From NCBI GenBank assembly GCA_004843165.1, contig CP039459.1:1751001-1815000 (forward strand): a stretch of DNA of 64,000 bases, written 5' to 3'. The translations under genes were made by a program, and so were the position numbers. This document shows positions 18,784 through 27,623 of this stretch, piece after piece. The stretch is from Acetobacteraceae bacterium (GTDB taxonomy: Bacteria > Pseudomonadota > Alphaproteobacteria > Acetobacterales > Acetobacteraceae). A model generated the notes under the pieces. The model ran no database searches. It saw only the letters and a list, made by a program, of their open reading frames with translations, and was not told where the DNA came from. Numbering within the stretch: position 1 is the stretch's first letter; every line of letters begins with the position of its first letter.

Positions 18784-19242
18784 TTACTGACCTGCTTCTG
18801 CTTGAGCATTTTTAAGAATTTTATTGGCGATTGCTTTTGTTGCTTTACCTTCTTTAATCCATTTGGAATGTGCAGAGGATTTCGGTGCAGCTTCAATTGC
18901 TTTGATTTTATCGTCTAGGGCAGAAATATTATCACCAAGCATTTGAACACGTGTCGCAACTTCGTCAGCGCTTGCTTGGCCTTTTTTATGATCTGAGGTC
19001 ACTTGCGCAAGAGATTTTTCAGTCTCTTTCACCTGTGTTTCAGCATAGGTCAGGTTGCTCTTAAGTTCTTGATCCGAAGAAACTTTTTTTGCAACTTCAG
19101 GTTGGATATCAGAGGGATGCGGTGCCGCAGCTAAGCTCAAATCCTCCGCCATGCTGCTAAGAGGCGCAGAAAAAAGAAGAGCAGAGGAGAGAAAGCCGCC
19201 TAAAATGAAAGCTTTTTGAGAAAAAGAATGGGGTCTGGACAT
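18784..19242 (-). CDS. hypothetical exported coiled-coil protein
   Basis: The gene encodes 152 residues with a signal peptide (hydrophobic AFILGGFLSSALLFSAPL, likely cleavage at SMA-ED). The mature part is a long charged helix with heptad-like spacing (TQVKETEKSLAQVTSDHKK and MLGDNISALDDKIKAIE), followed by an Ala/Lys-rich tail. A GAGG site lies 7 bases before the ATG. No family is recognised. It is a candidate small periplasmic structural or chaperone-like protein, but that is only inference from the coiled coil. Confidence 0.7.
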   Translation of the reverse strand: MSRPHSFSQKAFILGGFLSSALLFSAPLSSMAEDLSLAAAPHPSDIQPEVAKKVSSDQELKSNLTYAETQVKETEKSLAQVTSDHKKGQASADEVATRVQMLGDNISALDDKIKAIEAAPKSSAHSKWIKEGKATKAIANKILKNAQAEAGQ

Positions 19243-19317
19243 TTAAAACCTCATAGAGAAAGATGGATAATTTTTTTTCACGCTACACTTTTCTGTCAAA
19301 AGGGAGAAGAACCCTCT

Positions 19318-21861
19318 TCATTTCTTTGGACGTTTTTTAAAAGGTTTTCGACTCTTTTTCTTATCATCTGGTGCTGAGGCTTTCGTGAAATTCTTTTTAT
19401 GTTTTTCAGGATGTTTTTTATTGTCGGAAGGTTTGCGGGAAAAATGCTTTCGACGTTTTTCTTTGATTTGACTTTGGGTGCGTAGAACTTGCTCAATCCA
19501 ATTATTGAGATTTTTTGCATTTTTTTCAGCCTGTTCTATATCCGCATAAATTTCTGGGAAACGCATTGCCAACCAGCGCCAGCTAACGAGGCGTTTATGA
19601 CGTTTTTCTGCATGTTCAAGTTCTTCACGGGAGGTTTCAAGCGGGTTTGGCAGGCGGCCGGTGCCTGGTGGGACAATGTGCTCTTTGCGTGCATGTTGAG
19701 AGGCCCATTCGACGAGGCGTACAATGCCTTTATCCTGAATTTGGATAGGGCACATGGCATATGTCCATCTTGTATTAAGATCAAGATTTTCGACCCCCTC
19801 AAGCGCAGCGGCAATTTCAAGCGCCTGATCCATGTTTGCAAGACGGTAATTGGGATCATTCGGCTGCAAAACGGCACGCTGAATACGGCTGAGCGTTCCA
19901 TAAAGACTGTCTGTTCCGACCTCTCTTGCAACCATATGGATAATGTCGGAATCAGGCTGGACTTGCGGTCTGAGATCTTTGATCGGTTCAGGTGGTGCAA
20001 GAAGTGCCGCACGTATCCTTTCCGGATTTCCAGCGCCTTCTAAAACACAAACAAGACCTTTTTCATGCTTGCCATAACGGCCGGCACGTCCACCAATTTG
20101 TTTAATCTCTTGACTATTGAGCGGTCTGACATCTCGTCCATCAAATTTTTGGAGAGCGCTGAAAACGACACGTTTAATGGAAAGATTTAGTCCCATACCG
20201 ATGGCATCGGTTGCAATTAAAATATCCGCTTTGCCTTTATTGAAACGGGCCGCTTCCGCACACCGCACCTCGGGGCTTAAGGCCCCATAGATGACAGCAA
20301 CATTTTTGCCCATCGCCATGAGTTCCGCCCGCAGGTCAAGGACTTCACGGCGGGAAAAGGCAATGAGAGCATCCCCTTTACGTAAACGGTCTAAAGATAA
20401 GACGTGCCCTGTTTCTAAAGGTGACTTTCTTTTAAGGCTAACTTCGGAGACTTCATCACCGCAAAGTTCCGCAATTCGTTTCACCATCGGAATACAATCT
20501 GCCGCACCGAGAACAAAAATCTCACGTGCAGGCGTTCCCATAATAGCCGCTGTCCATGCTGCGCCCCGATCGGGGTCTGTTAGCATTTGCGCCTCATCAA
20601 TGACAGCGACATCTACCGGATTATGGAGAGGACACATTTCAACAGTTGCGGCGAGATGACGGGCATTAGGATCAATAATTCTTTCTTCTCCTGTTGTGAG
20701 AGAAGATCTGACACCCCGAGAAAGAAGCATATCATGGAATTCATGCGCTAAAAGACGTAATGGGGCCAAAGCGACACCACTTTCTGCCTTGGTAAGAGCC
20801 TCCAGAGCGGCGTAGGATTTTCCGGAATTCGTAGGGCCGGTAATAATGGTAATGTGGCGTTTCATCGCACGGGCCGTTTTAAAATGTGCGGCAAAATGAT
20901 CTAAAGCCGCCGCCTTGGCAATGGCTGCATTTCCCTCACGGCTTCCTTTTGGAATAATAGGGAGTTCATGCGGCTTTTTCGGCTGGACCGGTCCTTCGTC
21001 ACGCCATTCAGAAACAGATTTTTTAAGGCGAGAAATAACTTTAGGATCGAAAAGATAAACCTCAATCCCCTTACGCTCTTCCCTGCGAACAGGTATTAGG
21101 CGCTTTTCTGCAATCCAGCGTAAGGCTTCTCGCCTGCTGCAATGAAGGATTTTAGGTAAATCGTCGAAAGGAATGAGGCTTTTTTCCCATTTTTCGATTT
21201 TTGCAAGTTCTCGTAAGCGGCTATTTTCCGCACGTTCTCTAATCTTCTCCTGATTTTGAAGACGTTTTTCTTCTTGGAGTGCGAGAGACTTTGCAAATTT
21301 ACTATTTTTTTCTCCTAAAGCATCGCCGACAGAAAGGGCGAGCGTTTCAATTTGCGCAGGAGAAAGGAAAATCTCTCTTTCCTGTAGCTCATCGGAAATA
21401 TCTCGTAAAACCTGTAGGGGAGATAAGGACATTTCCTGCCAAGTTTCAGCTTGCATTTCTTGTAAGGCATGTCGCAGATCTGCTGGGCTTGGATTAAGCG
21501 TTTGAATTCTTTTGACCGCTTTGGAAACGTCTTGGGCGGTTACCCAAACTTGCTCATTGGCTTGCGTTTCCTGAAAAAGCTGAGAGGCCCATTTTTTTTG
21601 CCGTATTATTCTGAGGGAATCACGAACGAGCGCAAGGCAATATTCTGTTTCGGGCGTTTCCTCTTGGGCATGATGCCGTAATCGCTGAAGGAGTGTGTTT
21701 TTTTCTGCTGCGTCTATAGGAAATATGGATTCTTCATTTTTTGGGGAAGTCGCCGCATATTCTTCTGCTTTTTTAAAGACAGATTCTGCAAAGTGAAGCC
21801 GTGTTTCTGTCATAGAATCTGAGGGTAGTTTGTCATTAAAAAGAGGCGTTGTTTTATTCAT
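19318..21861 (-). CDS. Suv3-like DExH-box RNA helicase
   Basis: The gene encodes 847 residues. The helicase core shows Walker A GPTNSGKS (about residue 342), DEAQ as the Walker B box, and motif VI-like QIGGRAGRYG. The order and spacing match the alphaproteobacterial relatives of mitochondrial Suv3, an ATP-dependent RNA helicase of RNA turnover. N-terminal to the core is a helical region and an excisionase/MerR-like helix-turn-helix (FDDLPKILHCSRREALRWIA, about 235-275). The C-terminal 55 or so residues are strongly Lys/Arg-rich and probably bind nucleic acid. It is single, diverging from the ferredoxin-NADP reductase gene. The physiological role in bacteria is not established. Confidence 0.85.
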   Translation of the reverse strand: MNKTTPLFNDKLPSDSMTETRLHFAESVFKKAEEYAATSPKNEESIFPIDAAEKNTLLQRLRHHAQEETPETEYCLALVRDSLRIIRQKKWASQLFQETQANEQVWVTAQDVSKAVKRIQTLNPSPADLRHALQEMQAETWQEMSLSPLQVLRDISDELQEREIFLSPAQIETLALSVGDALGEKNSKFAKSLALQEEKRLQNQEKIRERAENSRLRELAKIEKWEKSLIPFDDLPKILHCSRREALRWIAEKRLIPVRREERKGIEVYLFDPKVISRLKKSVSEWRDEGPVQPKKPHELPIIPKGSREGNAAIAKAAALDHFAAHFKTARAMKRHITIITGPTNSGKSYAALEALTKAESGVALAPLRLLAHEFHDMLLSRGVRSSLTTGEERIIDPNARHLAATVEMCPLHNPVDVAVIDEAQMLTDPDRGAAWTAAIMGTPAREIFVLGAADCIPMVKRIAELCGDEVSEVSLKRKSPLETGHVLSLDRLRKGDALIAFSRREVLDLRAELMAMGKNVAVIYGALSPEVRCAEAARFNKGKADILIATDAIGMGLNLSIKRVVFSALQKFDGRDVRPLNSQEIKQIGGRAGRYGKHEKGLVCVLEGAGNPERIRAALLAPPEPIKDLRPQVQPDSDIIHMVAREVGTDSLYGTLSRIQRAVLQPNDPNYRLANMDQALEIAAALEGVENLDLNTRWTYAMCPIQIQDKGIVRLVEWASQHARKEHIVPPGTGRLPNPLETSREELEHAEKRHKRLVSWRWLAMRFPEIYADIEQAEKNAKNLNNWIEQVLRTQSQIKEKRRKHFSRKPSDNKKHPEKHKKNFTKASAPDDKKKSRKPFKKRPKK

Positions 21862-22015
21862 AACTTATTAGTGGTCTATTCTTTCTGGAGAGGCAATGCG
21901 AAATAAAGATTATATTGATAGAAATTAGAAGAGATAAGAGGGTGGAAGATTTTCTCTCTTTCTCGTAAGTTCTTCATATTTGAGATATTATTTAACTGAT
22001 AGGCTGGGGTTTTTG

Positions 22016-22921
22016 ATGAATTTTACACCTTTTCCAGAAAAAGCTGCACCTGTCCCTTCCCATGAGGAAGCGTTGACAGGTCTTCTTCCGCTTTCAAGTG
22101 AGGGCGAAAATGCGCACCAGTGGCATTTGGCCGATCCCTCCAAAGAATATGCACATCTCTATCCGGCAAAAGTCTTAAAAGTTCATCATTGGACAAATCG
22201 TCTTTTCAGTTTCATCACCACACGTGATCCTGGCCTGCGTTTTGAAAATGGTCAATTTACGATGATTGGTATGGAAATTGAAGGCAAACCTTTGCTCCGT
22301 GCTTACTCCATCGCCTCTGCGAATTATGAGGATTTCATGGAGTTTTTATCCATTGCGGTTCCTAATGGTCCGCTGACTTCTCGTTTGCGCCATGTGAAGG
22401 AAGGGGATACCGTTCTTATTGGCCGTAAACCTGTTGGCACTTTATTATTAGATAATTTGCGTCCGGGCAGAAACCTCTATCTGTTCTCAACAGGAACGGG
22501 TTTAGCACCTTTTATGAGTTTGATTAAGGATCCAGAAGCGTATGATCGTTATGAAAATGTCATTTTAACACATACGGTGCGTGAAAAAGATGAGTTGGCT
22601 TATCGCCAATTTGTGGAAGAAATTTTGCCAAAGCATGAGTTCCTCGGTGAAGAAGTTGCGCAGAAGCTTCGTTACTATCCTGCGGTCACAAGGGAGGAAT
22701 TCCCTGTGCAAGAGCGGATTACAACCCTGATTAAAAATGGTCGTTTGTGGACAGATTTAAAGCTTGATCCTTTGGATGCTGCTCATGACCGGGCAATGAT
22801 CTGTGGTTCACCTGATATGCTGAAAGATACAGAAGAGTTGTTGGTAGAAAAAGGATTTGATGAGGGAAATAATAATCATCAAGGTTCTTATGTCGTTGAA
22901 AAGGCCTTTGCGGAGCGTTAA
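22016..22921 (+). CDS. fpr: ferredoxin-NADP(+) reductase
   Basis: A 301-residue flavoprotein of the bacterial ferredoxin/flavodoxin-NADP reductase family, which passes electrons between NADPH and ferredoxin or flavodoxin. The FAD-binding motif RAYSIAS, the phosphate site GPLTSRL, the NADP-site STGTGLAPFMSL and the late MICGSPDM motif are visible. The frame is open from TTG at 21980, but the ATG at 22016 has a GG-rich site (GGCTGGGG) and is preferred. The protein carries about 45 extra N-terminal residues before the FAD domain. The next gene, 24 bases on, is another NADPH-dependent flavoenzyme. Confidence 0.9.
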   Translation: MNFTPFPEKAAPVPSHEEALTGLLPLSSEGENAHQWHLADPSKEYAHLYPAKVLKVHHWTNRLFSFITTRDPGLRFENGQFTMIGMEIEGKPLLRAYSIASANYEDFMEFLSIAVPNGPLTSRLRHVKEGDTVLIGRKPVGTLLLDNLRPGRNLYLFSTGTGLAPFMSLIKDPEAYDRYENVILTHTVREKDELAYRQFVEEILPKHEFLGEEVAQKLRYYPAVTREEFPVQERITTLIKNGRLWTDLKLDPLDAAHDRAMICGSPDMLKDTEELLVEKGFDEGNNNHQGSYVVEKAFAER

Positions 22922-22945
22922 AAGCGCCCAAAGGAAGAGGATTTT

Positions 22946-24364
22946 ATGAAAAAGTTTGACTGTCTCGTTATCGGTGGAGGCTCAGGTGGCGTTCGATTTG
23001 CAAGGATTGCCGCACAGCGTGGGGCAAAAGTTGCCATTATCGAAGAGAGGCATTGGGGAGGAACCTGCGTTAATATTGGCTGTGTTCCTAAAAAACTCAT
23101 GGTCTATGGCGCTGCCTTTGGGCATGTCGTTGAGACAGCAAAATCTTATGGCTGGAATTTAAAAAATGAGGGGTTCGATTGGCAGCGTTTTCAGACGTTG
23201 CGAAACCAAGAAATCTCCCGTTTAGATCAGATCTATGCTCAAAATCTGCAAAAAGCCGGCGTTACGCTCATTGAGGGACACGCAAGCTTTATTGACAATC
23301 AAACTTTGGAAATAAAATCCTCTTCCTTATCGCCAAATGCGGAAACGATCCGTGTGACAGCGCCGCAAATTGTGATTGCCGTTGGCGGTGAAGCCATGCG
23401 TCCACAAATTGAAGGCGCAGAGCTTGGGATGGTTTCGGATGATATGTTTTGTTTGAAAACCTTCCCCAAGAATATCACCATTATTGGCGGTGGTTATATC
23501 GGCTTGGAGTTTGCTGGGATCGCCGCAGGTTATGGCGCAAAGGTAAATCTCGTTTACCGGCAAGATTTGCCATTACGTGGCTTTGATGAGGAAATACGGG
23601 AATTACTTGCAAAACGCATTCCGCTTTTTGGGATTGATGTTCATGCAGGGTGCAGTCCCAAAAAAATCCAAAACGCTAAAGAAGGGACGCTTTCTTTAAC
23701 CTGTGATAATGGTTTGGTGCTTGAAACAGAAGCTGTTTTATTCGCAACAGGCAGAAAGCCTAATTTCACAAAATTAGGTCTTGAAAATACAGGGGTGAAA
23801 CTTTCCAAGGATGGTCGCCATTTACTTGCAGGTAAAGAAGAATGCGCAACAACGCAGGAGGGGATTTATGCAATTGGGGATGTTTTAGATAAGGTTAATT
23901 TAACGCCTTTTGCTTTGGCGCAAGGGCAGGCTTTGGCAGAAAAACTTTATCCATCTTCTGAAAAGAGTAATCGTTTTTGGAATTTCAATATTGTTCCGAA
24001 AGCTGTTTTCTTTTCCAGTCAAATTTCTGTTGTTGGACTTTCTGAGGAGGAAGCTGCGGCGCAAGAAGATATAAAAGTTTTCACCAGCCAGTTTACGCCG
24101 ATGTCTGCTTCTTTAGCGCAGGGAGATTTAAAGGAAAGAGAAAAGATTTTCATTAAAATCATTGTCAGTGCAGAAAATGACGTGCTTTTAGGGGCGGCAA
24201 TGATGGGGAAAGATGCCGCTGAAATCATTCAAATTATGTCCGTTTGTGTGGCAAATAGAATGACGAAAAATCAACTTGATTCTGTTATCGCTTTACACCC
24301 GACAACAGCGGAAGAATTTGTCACTTTGACCTCTTCTCCGCGTTTGGTTTCTGTAAAAAGATAA
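22946..24364 (+). CDS. gor: glutathione-disulfide reductase
   Basis: A 472-residue pyridine nucleotide-disulfide oxidoreductase that reduces oxidised glutathione with NADPH. It has the FAD dinucleotide fold (GGGSGGVRFARIAAQ), the redox disulfide in GGTCVNIGCVPKK, an NAD(P) fold (TIIGGGYIGLEFAGIAAGYG), a second FAD motif (GIYAIGDV) and the C-terminal active-site His-Glu in ALHPTTAEEFVTL. The KKLM after the second Cys is typical of glutathione reductases rather than lipoamide dehydrogenases. It sits 24 bases after fpr, suggesting a redox operon. Confidence 0.92.
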   Translation: MKKFDCLVIGGGSGGVRFARIAAQRGAKVAIIEERHWGGTCVNIGCVPKKLMVYGAAFGHVVETAKSYGWNLKNEGFDWQRFQTLRNQEISRLDQIYAQNLQKAGVTLIEGHASFIDNQTLEIKSSSLSPNAETIRVTAPQIVIAVGGEAMRPQIEGAELGMVSDDMFCLKTFPKNITIIGGGYIGLEFAGIAAGYGAKVNLVYRQDLPLRGFDEEIRELLAKRIPLFGIDVHAGCSPKKIQNAKEGTLSLTCDNGLVLETEAVLFATGRKPNFTKLGLENTGVKLSKDGRHLLAGKEECATTQEGIYAIGDVLDKVNLTPFALAQGQALAEKLYPSSEKSNRFWNFNIVPKAVFFSSQISVVGLSEEEAAAQEDIKVFTSQFTPMSASLAQGDLKEREKIFIKIIVSAENDVLLGAAMMGKDAAEIIQIMSVCVANRMTKNQLDSVIALHPTTAEEFVTLTSSPRLVSVKR

Positions 24365-24408
24365 TTAAAGAAAAAAGAATTAAAAATGCCAAAGGAAAGC
24401 GATTTTTT

Positions 24409-25275
24409 ATGATAAAAGCACGCGCTTTATCCTTGCAGGAAATTACCCTTATTTTCATCACAATGATTTGGGGCGGCTCTTATTTTTTTATGCAAATGGG
24501 ATTGCTGCATTGCGGGGCAATGTTTTTTGTTGCTGCACGTTTCCTTCTGGGCGGTATTTTAACTTCCTGTATCTTTTTTCGCTCTTTTTTTTCTATTACG
24601 AAAAAGGATTTTATTGCTGGTGCCATTACAGGGGCGATGGCTTTTTTCGGGCAGGCGCTACAGACGGTTGGCTTGGAAACCATAACGATGAGCCAATCTG
24701 CCTTTTTAACAGCACTTTATGTGCCGCTTGTTCCTCTCTTCCAATGGCTCGTTTTTCGAAAAAATATTGGGATTTTCCCCTTGCTAGGGGTAGCGCTGGC
24801 TTTCACCGGGCTACTTATTCTTTCAATGCCTTCAGGTCTACATTTTGCCTTGGGAAAGGGAGATATTTTAACACTTTTATCTGCCGTTGCGATTGCGGTT
24901 GAAATTGTTTTGATTAGCAAATTTGTCAATGGCGTTCATATGGTAAATTTTGCCATTATCCAGTTGATTACTTGTGGCCTTGGGGGATTGCTCGCTATGC
25001 CTGTTATGGGCGAGGCATTTCCTTCTTTTTCGTGGGGATGGCTGTTTCCTGTTCTTTTTTTAGGGATTGCAAGTGTCGGCATTCAATTAGGCATGACATG
25101 GGCGCAAAAAACAATTGCCGCCTCCCGTGCGGCTGTGATCTATGCCGGGGAGCCTGTCTGGGGCGCCATTTTTGGGCGAATGGCAGGAGATAGGTTGCCA
25201 TTTTCCGCCTTTGTCGGTGGTGCCTTTATTGTGATGGCTGTCATTATTAGCGAATGGCCCTCAAAAAAGAAATGA
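24409..25275 (+). CDS. DMT-family transporter (EamA domain)
   Basis: A 288-residue protein with ten hydrophobic helices in two EamA repeats. The first repeat has the typical IFITMIWGGSYFFMQMGL start, and the end of each half carries the SAFLTALYVPLVPLFQW-type and SRAAVIYAGEPVWGAIFG-type signatures. Family members export amino acids or other small metabolites; the substrate cannot be predicted. It follows gor by 44 bases on the same strand and converges with a small exported-protein gene after 12 bases. Confidence 0.9.
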   Translation: MIKARALSLQEITLIFITMIWGGSYFFMQMGLLHCGAMFFVAARFLLGGILTSCIFFRSFFSITKKDFIAGAITGAMAFFGQALQTVGLETITMSQSAFLTALYVPLVPLFQWLVFRKNIGIFPLLGVALAFTGLLILSMPSGLHFALGKGDILTLLSAVAIAVEIVLISKFVNGVHMVNFAIIQLITCGLGGLLAMPVMGEAFPSFSWGWLFPVLFLGIASVGIQLGMTWAQKTIAASRAAVIYAGEPVWGAIFGRMAGDRLPFSAFVGGAFIVMAVIISEWPSKKK

Positions 25276-25287
25276 GGCAGACTAATT

Positions 25288-25719
25288 TTAGCCGTTATCC
25301 CAGCCATTGGTTCTTGGTGCAACCCAGCCATTTCCTGTTGAATCGCCGAGACTGCCTTGTCCAACGGGACTGCTATTTTGATAATCCGTCCCAAAATGAT
25401 CCAAGTTTGTCCCTGTTAGCGTATCATGTTCCACATGGTGCTCTGGATCTGGACCATATTTAAAATCCTCTTGGAGAGGTGCGGCAATATACCCTCTTGG
25501 CGGTGGATGGTGACCATAGGCATGGACATGTTCGCCGTCTTTCCCTTTTTTAAGCGTATCAGCAGGCTCAGTATCTGTATCGGTAAAGGGCTTTCCAAAT
25601 TCAACAGCCTGCGCTTTCGCCGGCTGATCTAAAAGATGAAGAGAAAAACTTGCACTGCCGAACAAGGTCATGCCGAGTAAGGAAAAAAGATGCGGACGAA
25701 AAAGATGAGAAAGAAACAT
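25288..25719 (-). CDS. hypothetical exported His-rich protein
   Basis: The gene encodes 143 residues. The N-terminal 38 look like a signal peptide (FSLLGMTLFGSASFSLHLL, likely cleavage after AKA). The mature protein is short, Pro/Gly/Asp/His-rich and probably unstructured; GEHVHAYGHHPPPRGY and DPEHHVEHD could bind metal. I recognise no family. It converges with the EamA gene and is separated from pncB by an AT-rich gap of 181 bases in which I see no other feature. Confidence 0.6.
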   Translation of the reverse strand: MFLSHLFRPHLFSLLGMTLFGSASFSLHLLDQPAKAQAVEFGKPFTDTDTEPADTLKKGKDGEHVHAYGHHPPPRGYIAAPLQEDFKYGPDPEHHVEHDTLTGTNLDHFGTDYQNSSPVGQGSLGDSTGNGWVAPRTNGWDNG

Positions 25720-25900
25720 GAAATATTTTCTTTAAGAGACGATGAAATAAAAAAAGAATATAGTTGAGCTTCTAGAAAAATACATATTTAATCATCTTTA
25801 AATGAACGAAAAAAGAAGATGTTTGAAGAGATAGCTCACATAAAAATTATTTTTTAGGTAATATTTTTCACTTTTTGAATAAAAAGGCGACCCTTTAGCC

Positions 25901-27100
25901 GTGACAGAAATGCCCACAATTGCAGCTCTTTCTGAGAGTGAATACAAGATTCGTGAAAAGGCGATTCAGCATTCGCCATCTGTAAATAAATCTCTTTCAA
26001 GGAAAGAAATTTCAGCTTGGACGGATAGTTATTTCAATCGAACCTCTGAAATTGTTGCCAGTTACGGGGATTCCCAAGTCACTTACGCTTTCTTTTTGCG
26101 CCGTCCTAGTCTTTCGGCCTGCCGTCTTGCCTTAACATGGCTCCAAAATGTCTCTGAAGTGCAGGGATTTTCTTATGAAATAGAAGATTTGGTTCCAGAG
26201 GGAGAATGGGTAGGGGGCGGTGATCCGATTTTTTATTTAACAGGGTCAATGCATTTTCTCGCACCCTTGGAAACATTGCTGTTGCAAAAAATTGGCGCAG
26301 CCTGTGTTGCCGCACATAATGCTTTCCAGCTTGCAAGTGAACTTCCAAAAACGCCTTTTCTTGCGATGGATGCCCGCCATTGCGCCGGTAATGAAATGCA
26401 GGAAATTATGGCTTATGCCGCCTCTGTCGGTGGATTGGCCGCAAAAAAAACAGGTGCCAAAGGCTTCATTGGCAGCGCTAATAATATCACAGCACCTTTT
26501 TTTGGATGTAAAAAAGGGGTCGGTACAATGCCGCATGCTCTGATTGGATATGCAGGATCAACATTAGAAGCTGCAAAAATGTTCCATAAAACCTATCCAG
26601 ATGAAAATTTGGTTATTTTGGTGGATTATTTTGGCAGAGAAATCAGTGATGCTATTGAGGTAGCGGAATATTTTCCAGAATTGGTTGCGCAGGGACGTTG
26701 TTGGGTTCGTTTAGATACGCATGGCGGACGTTTCTTGGAAGGTTTAGACCCACAATCTTCCTATGCTGTCATTCAGCGTCATACACCGGATGTTATTCGC
26801 CGCTATCGCTCAGAAAGAGAATTGCAATATCTTGTCGGTACAGGGGTTTCGGCAGCAGCAATTTGGAAAATGAGAGAGGCCTTGGATGCGGTTAATCTTC
26901 AAAAAGTTAAAATTTTAGGTTCCTCAGGATTTAATGCAGATAAATGTATTGTTATGCGGGATGCAAAAGCGCCTCTTGATGCGATTGGCACAGGTTCTTT
27001 CTTGCCGGCAACATGGTCTGAGACTTATGCAACAGCGGATATTGTTAAATATGATGGTGTTAAAAAAGTAAAAATTGGAAGAGAATTCCTTTTAAGGTAA
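25901..27100 (+). CDS. pncB: nicotinate phosphoribosyltransferase
   Basis: This 399-residue enzyme joins nicotinate to PRPP, giving nicotinate mononucleotide for NAD salvage. Family segments visible are DSYFNRTSEIVASYGD at the N-terminus, LLQKIGAACVAAHNA, MDARHCAGNEMQEIMAYAAS, GTMPHALIGYAG and RLDTHGGRFLEG. It lacks the FFxxP start of E. coli PncB and resembles the shorter alphaproteobacterial form. The GTG at 25901 or the ATG at 25910 could be the start; neither has a strong ribosome binding site. Confidence 0.85.
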   Translation: MTEMPTIAALSESEYKIREKAIQHSPSVNKSLSRKEISAWTDSYFNRTSEIVASYGDSQVTYAFFLRRPSLSACRLALTWLQNVSEVQGFSYEIEDLVPEGEWVGGGDPIFYLTGSMHFLAPLETLLLQKIGAACVAAHNAFQLASELPKTPFLAMDARHCAGNEMQEIMAYAASVGGLAAKKTGAKGFIGSANNITAPFFGCKKGVGTMPHALIGYAGSTLEAAKMFHKTYPDENLVILVDYFGREISDAIEVAEYFPELVAQGRCWVRLDTHGGRFLEGLDPQSSYAVIQRHTPDVIRRYRSERELQYLVGTGVSAAAIWKMREALDAVNLQKVKILGSSGFNADKCIVMRDAKAPLDAIGTGSFLPATWSETYATADIVKYDGVKKVKIGREFLLR

Positions 27101-27155
27101 ATAGAGAGGAAGAATATTTAAAAATGATGATGAAAAATGCAAAGGGAATGGGATA

Positions 27156-27623
27156 ATGGCCTCGGCTTCAGAACAAAAAACTGAGAAATCTTCGCTACTT
27201 GTTTATCTAAAAGATTTATCAGGTTCAGGAAATGATCCTGAAATTGTCGGGGGATTCGAGAGTGATAAACAAGCATTCTCTTTTGCGAGAGCCTATTTAT
27301 ACGATAGCATTGAGCGTTGCCGTGTACCAGGCGCTTTTGGCAATGATGTTTTGGAAAGCTGGAAGCTTTTCGGAGAGGATGTCGAAGTAAAAAAAGGTGA
27401 TGAAATCGTTTGGAATTCCGAAGAAGAAGTCGCCCAAATGGTAAAGGTCAAGGCGCAACGTCAAGAATGCAACTGGCGGGAACTTGATCCCCGTGCGGAA
27501 GCACAGCCTGAAGATGCGCAACATTGTGCCTGTGGGCATGAACATGCGTGCGATCATGGGTGTGATCATCACCATGATGAAGATGATTTTGAAGATAATA
27601 ATGAAATAATGGTTGGACTATGA
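27156..27623 (+). CDS. Cys/His-rich protein of unknown function, coupled to gltX
   Basis: The gene encodes 155 residues. The N-terminal 110 form a mixed alpha/beta, charged domain (LLVYLKDLSGSGNDPEIVGG) that I do not recognise. From about residue 123 the tail is dense in Cys, His and acidic residues (HCACGHEHACDHGCDHHHD, then an Asp/Glu run), a likely metal-binding sequence. AAGGGA precedes the ATG. The stop overlaps the gltX start (ATGA), so the two proteins are translationally coupled. That, with the tail, hints at a metal-linked role near GluRS or tRNA, but nothing in the sequence proves it. Confidence 0.75.
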   Translation: MASASEQKTEKSSLLVYLKDLSGSGNDPEIVGGFESDKQAFSFARAYLYDSIERCRVPGAFGNDVLESWKLFGEDVEVKKGDEIVWNSEEEVAQMVKVKAQRQECNWRELDPRAEAQPEDAQHCACGHEHACDHGCDHHHDEDDFEDNNEIMVGL

